A stretch of 64,000 nucleotides of DNA from the NCBI GenBank assembly GCA_030272155.1, contig CP126205.1, forward strand, positions 1,910,501 to 1,974,500. Direction: 5' to 3'. This stretch comes from Tetradesmus obliquus (lineage: Eukaryota > Chlorophyta > Chlorophyceae > Sphaeropleales > Scenedesmaceae). Within the stretch, counting starts at the first letter, position 1. Each line of letters begins with the position of its first letter. Both the position numbers and the translations under genes were made by a program. The notes under the pieces are model-generated. The model worked only from the letters and a program-made list of their open reading frames with translations. It ran no database searches and was not told where the DNA came from. Below are positions 1-9,284 of this stretch, piece after piece.

Positions 1-2400
1 CCGCTTCCTCAACAGGCTGCTGGGGCTGCCGCTGGGCCGCCAGAACCTGCTCTTCAACTACTTTGCGGCAACACTGGCGGCTGAGATCGCTGCTGCACGC
101 GCTGAGGGCAGGTGTGCTTGCTCGGCAGTTATCTGGAGATCCCGGCCACTGTGATCAGCTTGTTCATCGGTTGAAGACACATGCGTTCAACCCTGAACTT
201 CACTTGGCGCTGCTGCCGCCCGCACACACATGTGTCCAACCCTGAACTTCACTTGGTGCTGCTGCCGCTGCTGCTGCTGTTTCGGTTGCGCAGGTACACC
301 GAGGGCGTGAGTGATATCCAAGGCAGCAGCATCAGCCTGGCAAGGCCCCCGCAGCTGCTGCGGCCGACCCTAATCCTTAGCTACTGCTGCTGCTGCTGCC
401 GCTGCCGCACACTGTGCAGGTACACTGAGGGCGTGAGTGACATCCAAGGCAGCAGCATCAGCTTGGCGCGGCCCCCGCAACTGCTGTGGGGCGCCGCCAG
501 CGGCGGCAGCGAGGCTGGCGCGGCGGCGCAGACATGGGTCAACACGCTGCAGGTGGATCGGGGCATGACCTTTGAGGTGAGCGGCAACAACACATCTGGG
601 CATTGTGATGTGATTCCGCATATTGTCATTCAGACTGTTGCATCAGCATACCTGGTTTGGCTGCACTACAGTGGAGCAATCTTGTTGGATGTTTAGTGTA
701 ATAGGTGGTAGCGGCAGCGAGGCGGGCGTGGCGGCGCAGACGTGGGTGAACACACTGCAGGTAGACCGGGGCATGACCTTTGAGGTGAGCGGCAACAACA
801 CATCTGGGCATTGTGATGTGATTCCGCATATTGCCATTCTGACTGTTGCTCCAGCACACATGGTCGGCTACGCTGAAGTGGAGCATTGTGTGCAGCTGTA
901 AACTTGGCGATTATATGTGGTAGCGGCAGCGAGGCGGGCGCAGCGGCGCAGACTTGGGTCAACACGCTGCAGGTAGATCGGGGCATTACCTTTGAGGTGA
1001 GCGGCGGCGGCGGCTAGTCCTTGACCGCAGCAACATTGATGTTGAATGCTGATACGGTGCGCTTTGCTGCCCAAGTCTCCTTCTGCCACTGCTGCTTTAG
1101 ATATATCCAGCCTAGTCTGTGGCGCATTGCAGAGCACGGCACTTTGACTGTTCATGTTGTGCCATTTCTTACTGCAGCATGCTGCTGCGCCGCCACCATC
1201 CTGCCCCGGCTGCCTGAGCGGCTTCACTTCTGTGCAACTCCTTGGCAAGCAGACCTCTATCAACTGTCTGTGCTGCATTGCTTTGTTCTTGCAGGATGCT
1301 GCGCGCCGCCTGGCGCACGAGTCATTCCCTGGCTGCCTGAGTGGGTTCCGTCGTAGCAGGCGGCCCATGTTTGGGTCTCACCTGGTGCTGCTGGCGCTGC
1401 AGAAGCCTGGCCAGAAGCACTTGTTCAGCCTTGTGAGACCAAACACAGGTAGGCGGGGCTGACGGTTGTGGAGGGTGATAGGTTGTCAAACAGTGATAAT
1501 GGCAGTACTTTTGTTGGCTGTGTTTTGTGTTTTAAGCTGTTGGTATTTGGCCCATATTCGCTTACCCTTCGGACGTGTGGTAAAAGTGTAAAAAGTCGGC
1601 TAAAAGTGCCAGCGGTGCAGGCTTAAAAGCCTTGGGTCGCAGGCTCGACCCCCGGCGCTTATTTGGCAGCAACTTGGTGCTGCTGGCGCTGCAAAAGCCA
1701 GGGCAGAAGCACCTCTTCAGCCTCGTGCGGCCAAACACAGGTGCGAGCGCCCAGGCTGTTGGCAGCACTTGAGTGTGATTGGATTGAGAGCAACAGCCTT
1801 GTTTTGTGTTATTGTGGGGTTCTGGTGCTGGTGTTTGGGTCCCTCTAGGTGCTGCTGGCGCTGCAGAAGCCTGGCCAGAAGCACCGCTTCAGCGTGGTGC
1901 GGCCCAACACAGGTGCGAGCGGCCAAGCTATTGGCAGTACTTGGGTGTGATTAGATTGAGAACAATAGCCTTGTTTTGTGGTATTGTGGGATTTTTGTGC
2001 GTGTTTGGGTCTCACCTGGTGCTGCTGGCGCTGCAGAGCCTGGCCAAAAGCACCTGTTCAGCCTTGTGAGACTAAACACAGGTGCGTAGTTGGGATGCCT
2101 GTGGTGTCCTTGTTACCAACCCATCTGGGGAAGCAGCCCACTTGCTGCCCTGCCCCAGCTGGACTTCTGATCCGACCTGCTGTTGCTGCTTGCTGCTGCA
2201 GCACGGCAGGCGAGGCCTTCTAGACATGACACGCATTGAGTGGGACGATTAGCACATGTGCGCCCATTGCTGAATGCAGTGCAGCTGATCCCCCTGCTCT
2301 TGCTGCTGCTGCTGCTGCTTCTGTGCTGCAGGCGAGGCCTTTTATGACATGGAGCGGGGCGACCTTGATGAGAAATACGTGCTATATCCTATGCCTGTCA

Positions 2401-2450
<50 letters not shown>

Positions 2451-5400
2451 ATTCACAAACAACACGGCAGGCGAGGCCTTTAATGACATGGAACGTGGCG
2501 AGCTGGACGAAAAATATGTGCGGCTGGCGCCAGAGGCAGCACAGGAGGATTGCGCTGACGGCCTACATCTGATCTTGCTGCTGCCATATATGTTGTTACA
2601 TTGCAGGCGAGGCGTTTTATGACATGGAACGCGGCGAGCTTGATGAGAAGTACGTGCTACATCTTATGCCATTCATGTTGCCGCTGCTGCTGCTGCTGCT
2701 GCTGCTGCCATTTCACAAACTTTGTGCCGGCAGGCGAGGCCTTCTACGACATGGAGCGGGGCGAGCTTGATGAGAAGTATGTGCGGCTGGCGCCGGAGGC
2801 TGCGCAGGAGGAGTGGGCGGCACAGCACGCCGCCAGCCTGGGCAGCTGCATCCACGGCGCTGCCTGCGCCAGCAAAGCCACGTGCCAGGTGAATGCTGTG
2901 AATGCTGTGATACGAACAAGCCAGTGGGGGTTGGTGGTCTGGGGATCATCTGAGGATGGTATGAGCCGTTGCGAGCTGTGTTTGAGATGGAAGTGTGTGG
3001 TTTGGCAGGCGATGACTGTGGAAACCAGCATGTGATTGGGTGCGTTGTCGCCAGCCTCAGCAGCTGCATCCATGGCGCCGCCTGCGCCAGCAGAGCCACT
3101 TGCCAGGCGAGTCCACATATCACAGTGCATGGTCTAGCAGGCTGCTGCGACGCGCGTAGCAGAGCCTGTCTGAAGGGATGGTATATATGCTAGCACAGCC
3201 ACTTGCCAGGCACGTGCATAGCATACATCACAGTGCTTAGACCATCTGGCAGGCTGCAGTGAGGTATGCACAACATGTATAGTGGGTGGCACAGCACGTC
3301 GCCAGCCTCAGCAGCTGCATCCATGGCGCCGCCTGCGCCAGCAGAGCCACCTGCCAGGTGAGCGCGGTGTGGTGCAGAGCATGTGTGGTGTGTACGGTAG
3401 TATGATGCGGCCAGCCTGGGCAGTTGCATCCATGGCGCTGCCTACGCCAGCAGAACACCTGCCAGGTGAATGGCTGTGCGCTGCAGAGCTCGTGTAGATT
3501 TGCTGGTTGCGGCCAGCCTCAGCAGCTGCATCCATGGCGTCGGCCTGCGCCAGCTGAGCCACCTGCCAGGTGAGTGCGTTGTGGTGCAGACCATGTGTGG
3601 TATGTACGGTAATATGATGCGGCCACCTGGGCAGCTGCATCCATGGCGCCATTGAGAGCCACGTGCCAGGTGAGCACTGTTGATGAAGCGAGTTTGTTGG
3701 TGGTCCAGAGTGGGAACTGTCGCCAGCCTCAGCAGCTGCATCCACGGAGGGGAGAATGCATGTGCGCTGCAAAGCGCCTGTAGTTTTGTTAGTTGCGGCC
3801 AGCCTCAGCAGCTGCATGCATGGCGCTGCCTGCGCCAGCAAAGCCACCTGCCAGGTGAGTGCAGTATGGTGCTTGGTCTGCAGGTCTGTACGGTATGTGT
3901 TTTGCAAGAGTTGCATGAATAGTAGTGTAACATGTTCAGCAGCGGCAGCTGCATTCAATACCCACCTTGTGCTGCGCTCTGACGTGCCTGGCCGTGCTGA
4001 TTCGCCTGCTGCTGCCATTCCTCAGGTCGGGCGGCGCCCGACTCAGATGACAATTCTGTCCGGCAGCGTGGTGCGCGTGTGGGGAGTGCTGGAGTCAGTG
4101 CTGGAGCAGTGCCTCTTCTGCCCTGTTCTCTGACATGTCTGCCTGCTGATATGGTTGCTGCTGCGTTTCCAGGTGGGCCGCCGCCTGACTGAGGTGACAA
4201 TCCTGTCCGGCAGCGTGGTGCGCGTGTGGGGGGTGCTGGAGTCAGTGCTGGAGCGGCGCTCACGCGAGCTGCATAACAAGGCAGACAGGACAATGCGCGT
4301 GGTGCGCGTCACGCTGCGCCAGCAGCAGCCGCAGCAAATCCTGCTGCAGCAGCAGCAGCAGGAACAGCAGCAGCAAGGGGAACAGCAGCCGCAGGGTCAG
4401 CAGCAGCAAGAACAGCAGCAGAAGGCTGGAGATGGTACAGGCCAGCAAGAAGAGCAGCAGCAGCAGCAACAGGAGCAGCCTGAAGCAGCCGTCAAGGCCG
4501 CCAATCATGCAAAAGCAGCTGCAGCAGGTGCTGGTGAAGAGCGCACCATAGTAGGTGTGCGTTACCCTGCCATGCTGCTGCCAGAGGTAGTGGCCACGCT
4601 AGCCTCCCTGCACAACAGCAGGAGCACAAGCCTGCAGGGCCTGCAGCAGCAGTCCCTGCAAGCGCTTTGGACCCAGCAGCAGCAGCAGCAGCAGCAAGCC
4701 AGTCAGCAGCAGCCGCTGCTGATGAGTGGCTGGTGGGCAGCAGGGGTAGACAAGCAGCAGCTGGCAGCAGCCGCTGCTGGCAAAGCAGCAGCAGGTAGCG
4801 GTGGCAGCAGCAAAGCGTCACTAACAGAGGCCTTGGGCATTGCCCGGATAGAGCCGCCAAGGCCAGTAGATAAGAAGCTGCAGGCGAAGGCCTTCAGGGC
4901 TCCCAAGACTCTGCACAGCTACTTTCAAAGCAACGGGGCAGCAGCAGCAACTGGAGGCAGCAGTACGCCAGAGCATGCTGCTTCTGATGGAGGGGCTGTT
5001 TTTGGTAGTGCAGCTACCAGTGCCAAGCAGGCTGCAGCAGCAGCAGCAGCGATGCCGGGGCGGTCAGCATCAGCGCCTGCAGCTGTTGCAGCACGTAACA
5101 GCAGCGGCAGCAAGGGCAATGCAGCAGCAGCTGGCGCTGCAGCAGCTGCAAAGAGAGGTGGCAGCGCTTCATGCCTTGACAGCTTCTTCAAGTGGCCAGC
5201 TGCAGGAGCAGCAGCAGCAGCGGCAGCAGCAGGCACTGGCAAGGGCCAGCAGCAGCATGGGGGGCAGCAGCTGCCGCCAGCCAAGAAGCAGCGTGTCCAA
5301 CCACCGCAGCAGCGGCAGCAGCAGCAGCAGCCAATCAAGTGCGACTCGTCCTCTGTTATACTGATTGACAGTGACACGGAGTGCGATGACAAATCAGTAG

Positions 5401-6041
5401 CAGTCGAAGGCTTCGATGCAGAAGACGCAGACACCGTTGGTGCTGCTGCTGCTGCTGCTGCTGTTGGTGCTGCTTCGGATGTGGGCGCTGCCAACAGCTG
5501 CGGGGTAAACAGCAAGCGCAGCAGCAAAGGCGATGCGTACTCCAAGCAGCAGCCCAGCAAGCGGCAGCGGCGAGCAGCAGCAGCAGCAATGGGCAATGGC
5601 AGCAGCAGAGGTGCTGCTGGGCAGTTTGAAACAGCAGATGGCTGGGCTGAGTCTGATGATGATGTGGAAGCAGGTCAAGGTGTTGATGCTGATGATGCTG
5701 ACTCAGACTTTGACCCAGCAGGAGAGGCTGCAGGATCGTTTTCTGCTGCTGCAGGCGCACAGCGAGTGCCGACCCAGCAGCAGCGGCAGCAGCAGCAAGC
5801 CAGCTGTGCAGCAGGGAAGCCAACAGCAGCAGTTGCAGCCAAGCCGCGCAGTGCTGCTGGATCTGCTGCTGGTGCTGGTAGCTGGTTCAGTGCAGCGAAG
5901 AAGCAGCAGCAGCAGTCTCAGGCTGAGAAGCTGCAGCTGCTGCATGGCATGGGCTTCACTGGTGCCAGGGCTGAGAGGGCACTGTGGGTCAGCAAAGGAG
6001 ACGTGGACAGGGCCATAGAGTGGTGCCTGTCGTCTGCATGA
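1..6041 (+). CDS. FGT1: Strawberry-notch / FORGETTER1-type protein, C-terminal part
   Basis: The gene enters from the left edge. Exons that join in frame with AG|GT-type borders are 1-111, 420-576, 1295-1448, 2734-2888 and 4173-6041 (TGA). Read in order they follow the C-terminal domain of strawberry notch (SBNO) proteins: FLNRLLGLPLGRQN, VDRGMTFE, LFSLVRPNTG, a Cys-bearing segment with SCIHGAACAS, then TILSGSVVRVW and ERTIVGVRYP. Known role: SBNO proteins are nuclear helicase-like cofactors, and the plant member FORGETTER1 acts with chromatin remodellers in stress memory. The last exon adds a long Gln/Ala/Ser tail that I do not know from animal SBNO. It holds two PIP-like motifs (PKTLHSYF at 4902-4925, ASCLDSFF at 5166-5189), a SUMO-interaction-like motif (VILIDSDTE, 5355-5381), Lys/Arg patches and a terminal UBA-like domain (about 5925-6038, with MGF). 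The helicase core lies outside the window. The family call is strong; the roles of the tail motifs are inferred. Confidence 0.88.
294..372 (+). repeat. Acceptor-side copy of FGT1 exon 420-576
   Basis: The acceptor cag and the first part of the next exon (tyr-thr-glu-gly-val-ser-asp-ile-gln) occur here and again at 420, where the exon runs on to its donor. This upstream copy has no usable donor of its own. Within the same intron a separate 30-base direct repeat (about 185-215 and 235-263) contains only intron sequence. Confidence 0.8.
704..1008 (+). repeat. Two donor-side copies of FGT1 exon 420-576
   Basis: Two copies (about 704-870 and 914-1008) of the exon 3' half, coding VNTLQVDRG then MTFE or ITFE, each followed by gtgagcgg. 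The first also repeats about 100 bases of the intron that follows the true donor at 576. Both lie downstream of the true donor and lack the 5' half of the exon. Confidence 0.85.
1176..1245 (+). repeat. Decayed acceptor-side copy of FGT1 exon 1295-1448
   Basis: After a ctgcag, the stretch resembles the first 50 bases of the exon that begins at 1295; the CCTGGCTGCCTGAG core is shared with one change. It is out of frame and breaks off. It lies just upstream of the true acceptor. Confidence 0.55.
1590..1665 (+). other. Possible tRNA-like (Pol III SINE) relic in an FGT1 intron
   Basis: GGCTCGACCCC here is one base from a Pol III B-box. A hairpin GGC..GCC and a six-pair acceptor-like match (AGTGCC with GGCGCT) surround it. 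The anticodon-like loop is six bases rather than seven and the T-stem does not pair, so this is not a tRNA gene. A tRNA-derived SINE relic is possible; chance similarity is not excluded. Confidence 0.2.
1664..2083 (+). repeat. Three donor-side copies of FGT1 exon 1295-1448
   Basis: Copies at about 1664-1741, 1847-1913 and 2012-2082 each code a version of VLLALQKPGQKHLFS..RPNT and end caaacacag followed by gt. They are diverged from each other and from the true exon end at 1448, and none has the exon's 5' half. All lie downstream of the true donor. Confidence 0.88.
2208..2662 (+). repeat. Four acceptor-side copies of FGT1 exon 2734-2888
   Basis: Four copies begin with cag|gcgaggc (2208, 2331, 2468 and 2605 regions) and code parts of GEAFYDMERGELDEKY. 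The shortest stops after about 20 bases; the longest continues through VRLAPEAAQED. CTG runs precede several of them (the longest at about 2403-2447), as one does the true acceptor at 2733. The last and complete version is the true exon. Confidence 0.88.
3049..3858 (+). repeat. Seven donor-side copies of FGT1 exon 2734-2888
   Basis: Copies near 3049, 3299, 3411, 3511, 3627, 3720 and 3799 code variants of ASLSSCIHGAACASRATCQ. Most end tgccag followed by gtgag or a decayed donor. Some have frame changes or are shortened. The copies share Ser and Arg where the true exon has Gly and Lys, so they probably arose from one another after a first duplication. Confidence 0.88.
4024..4130 (+). repeat. 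Acceptor-side copy of FGT1 last exon
   Basis: After ctcag the sequence codes VGRRPTQMTILSGSVVRVW..LESVLEQ, nearly the start of the last exon at 4173 (VGRRLTEVTILSGSVVRVW). It then runs into intron sequence and a stop. Confidence 0.88.
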
Positions 6042-6173
6042 GTGTGCGTCAGCAGGTTGCCAGGGCTCGTTGTTTGTGCTGCAACCGCCATCCAGGTTTC
6101 ACATCCGGTCAATCTATTGGAGTGGTAGTTATCGCGAGGCCTTCCCATGCGCTCTGCGGCAGCAAACCTCCAG

Positions 6174-6178
6174 TGTAA
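6174..6178 (+). terminator. Candidate polyadenylation signal of FGT1
   Basis: TGTAA, the signal typical of chlorophyte mRNAs, lies about 130 bases after the FGT1 stop. The rest of 6042-6400 shows no other feature I can support. Confidence 0.3.
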
Positions 6179-6400
6179 ACCCTCCTCGCTTCAAACGTTG
6201 TCACTTTGCAAGCAACGCAGACGTCGCTGCGAACAATCTACTGCAATGTTCTTATGTTCTACCACTACATGTGGAGTATCGTTTCACGCCAACACACACC
6301 CCTCGGCAGTTCTTGCACGGACGTTTCACACCGACTCTGTTAGCGTCGCAAGTGTGCGACAAGGCCGTTTGAGCTGAAGGTTTAGTTAAGTAGCAGCTCT

Positions 6401-8158
6401 ATGAATTTCAACAGCCAAGACCGCGTTGACCATGTCTTGCACGGCTGCCCCAGGCTCTGCCCCCACCTGGGCTTACAGGGCTTGGCCTGCTTGGCTGCAT
6501 GCAGCAAGGGCCTCAAAGCGACGTGCTTTGATGCTGTCAGCCTCGATGCCATCAGCCTTCTGGATACAAAAGTCAACGCAGCCAGAACCGGTCAGCTGCT
6601 AGGGCAGGACAAGGACGCGGCAGCATGGCTAGTTTAACTGCTGCAGGGCATGGCAAAACCCAAAGCAGTAGAAGCAGCAGAAGGCATAGCGCGGCAACTC
6701 ACATCATTGCCAGAAGTGCCTCTGGAGTGAGCAGTGCAGCTCGTGGCAGCTGGTGTACGCATCAATCACGAGCAGCTGCTCGCAGCAGCCAGCAGCATGC
6801 TTGCAGGAGTAGAGGTTTGGATTCAAGCACAGCAGCAACTTGGTGTGCAGACTGATGTACCAGCAGCAACACAGGCAATCTGATGTGGCAAGTACTGGGT
6901 AAGTGGTCGTCAACAATTGCAGCAAGCAGCTAGCTACCTGCGCCACTAAGCTGCACCGTTTGTTGGCCAACGGCTTGCAAACAAATCAGATGACATTGCA
7001 TGCAGCATTCTTCCAGTTGGCCTCCAGCATGAGTCGACCCCTCATCGCCTCCTCTGCTTCCTGCTGTTGCTGCTGCTGGTGTACATGCATGCACAAAATT
7101 CAACAGGACTACCTGCCAGCGAAGCCACTGCTCTGCTGACACTGGCAATGAACTGCAGCAACCCAGCGACAGCAGACGCAGCAGTCGACCACCTGCCAGC
7201 ACAGCTTGATGAGGGCACTGCCCGCCAGCTGCTGCGGACCGCAGCAGCACGCCAACACGTAGTACCTATACTGAACATGTTACATCGGCAGGGCATGCAG
7301 CAGCTCTTAGATGAAGCTACGATAGAGACCGTGTTCAGCCAGCTGCTTTGGCAAGAGTGGATTGTCCAACACCTGTGCCTAGCGCCAGCAGCAGCGCAGC
7401 TGAGCGGTGAAGCAGCACTTCGCCTGCTAGTTGAGGCCACCAAGCAGCGCAGTGATGAAGCTGTTGTGCAGCTGTGCGCCATTGCAGGAGCCCAGCAGCT
7501 GAGTAGCAGGCAGATGATGGCACTTTTGGAGGCATGCCTTGAGACATGCACGGAAGTGGACAACGAGATCACTTTATGTTTGCTAGCAGTTTGCAGCCTG
7601 CCGGCTGCAGCAGCGCTTAGCAGTGATGATGTGGTGCAGCTGATAAATGCAGTGATCAAGCATGGCCCGTGCGATCGCTCCCCTGGTGATGCTCGTTGCG
7701 ATAGCCTGCTTTTGAAGGTTATCGTGCTCAGGCAGCTGCCATGAGCAGCAGACTTCAGCAACAGTCAGATGGTGCAGCTGCTGAATGTGGCTATACTGCA
7801 CAACAGCACCTTAGGTATTTCCAGCCTGCGAAATCACAGCATAGCAGGGGGACTCAACAGCGAGATGCTGCTGGAGCCACTTCAGCAAGCCGTTGCATGC
7901 GGCAGCGGCCGTTGCACATCGCATCTTTGTGTGATGCCTTCAGCTCAACAGCTCAGTGTTGAAGCAGTGGCGCAGCTGCTGCAGGTAGCGACAGATCCTT
8001 TGTCTGTTTGCTTTTTGAGCCAGCTGCCCGCTGCCGCGCAGTTGACAAGCCGCCAGTTGTTGAAAGTGCGGGAAATGCATGTGATGCAAGGCAGCAATGA
8101 CTGCATCCTAGCACTGCGTCCACTGATTGAAGCATGCGGATTGCCTATGGGCATTTAG
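6401..8158 (+). pseudogene. Broken F-box-like/solenoid family member (copy 1)
   Basis: Exon 1 (about 6401-6898) holds the family's F-box-like segment (LGLQGLACLAACSKGLK) and the second module (INHEQLLAAASSML, GVEVWIQAQQQLGVQTDVP). It has three in-frame stops (TAA near 6634, TGA near 6727 and TGA near 6880). Exon 2 (about 7107-8158) starts after aacag and carries the repeat region, LLTLAMNCSNP then LCAIAGAQQLSSRQMMALL and SLPAAAALSSDDV. A TGA at 7742 interrupts it, and the same frame then continues to TAG at 8158. The splice also seems to join out of phase. Compared with the intact relative at 60338-62851 the layout is complete but not translatable. Host gene relic; function of the family is unknown. 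Confidence 0.7.
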
Positions 8159-9284
8159 CAGAGCTTTCGATGACAGCTGTATAGCAAGTGGTCGCTGTTG
8201 CCATGTACGACGTGCTTTGCATGACGTTCATGTGCAAGTTGCAGCAGTAGGACAGCTCAGGAACAGCCCATGCGAAGCACGCACTGCAGACAGCTCAGCT
8301 GCCACAGTGTGAAAAATACCATGCAGCAACCTCATTACTGGAAACAACAGCAGCTGCTGCTGCGGCATGGGGTTGGGCTATATCCAACTGGCGGTCGCAC
8401 ATGGTGGCCTGGACAATGCTGTGGGCTATGCAGCTGTGCCACAGCCCTGTGGCTGGGCCGCCCGCGATAGCTGGCTTTTGTTCACACGTGTAAATAACAG
8501 AGTGGACGCTGGGTGCACTGCTTGCAGTTGAAACATTGGCTATGTACATGACCCAACATGTTTGCAGGCATCACTATCGCTTTTGTGGCTATCACAATTC
8601 GTCACCAGTTCAACACACACGGAGTGTCAGGGAGCACCTGCACCAGATAACTTGTCAGCGAAATCGTTGTGCGTGCAGATCCTCATGTTGGATGAAGGTG
8701 AGCTTCAACGTCAAGTGAAGGCACCTAGCAGCTCTAGAACCGGTTTGATGCACACCAGTACTGTCACCCAGCGGGGGACCTTTAACGGGGGTTCAGCGGG
8801 AACTTTAAATGAACTTTGAATGCAGAATAACATGGTTACACCAGCGCAGCAGCTCCCTTGGCTTGCTTCCACCTCCAAGAGCGACGATCAGCATTGCTGT
8901 TCCGAAGCTTAAATTTTCTTTGAATCGTGCTCGTAGCTGCACACTGCTGTAGTTTTGCCAGAAAAAGCTTCAGTGTCACAACACGTGGTGGATCCCTCCG
9001 TGCATCGAAGCTGTCGAGTATTCAAGTATTCGACGAATATTCAGTTCTATCTAAATGGAATTGCATTGTCAGGTGCGGCAATGGTCAGCATGCTGATCAA
9101 CGACAGCAGCAGCAGCAGCTCTGAATGCAGCCGGGATGCATGTACCTTCCGTTTGCCCTCGGGTGAGCTATAAGCAGCAGCTACGAAGCGTGTTTTCATC
9201 GCAAAAACAAGTATCGGCAGCGTGCATTATATGTCAGCGGCAGCCTAGTATGCAGATGATGAATCCGCTCATGACACAGCAGGG
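8159..9284. other. Stretch without a supported gene
   Basis: Short open frames only, none with recognisable content or splice borders. It may hold the 3' flank of copy 1 and the 5' flank of the F-box/LRR relic. I see no repeat or RNA gene. Confidence 0.5.

Noticed and set aside
294-4130. Mutually exclusive or cassette exons
   Set aside because: The copies have only one splice border each and lack the other half of the exon; several are frame-broken. They cannot be swapped in as whole exons.
4260-5945. Long minus-strand frames rich in Leu, Cys and Ala opposite FGT1, and similar ones opposite GFS12
   Set aside because: They are the mirror of CAG-rich coding sequence and have no family match or splice structure.
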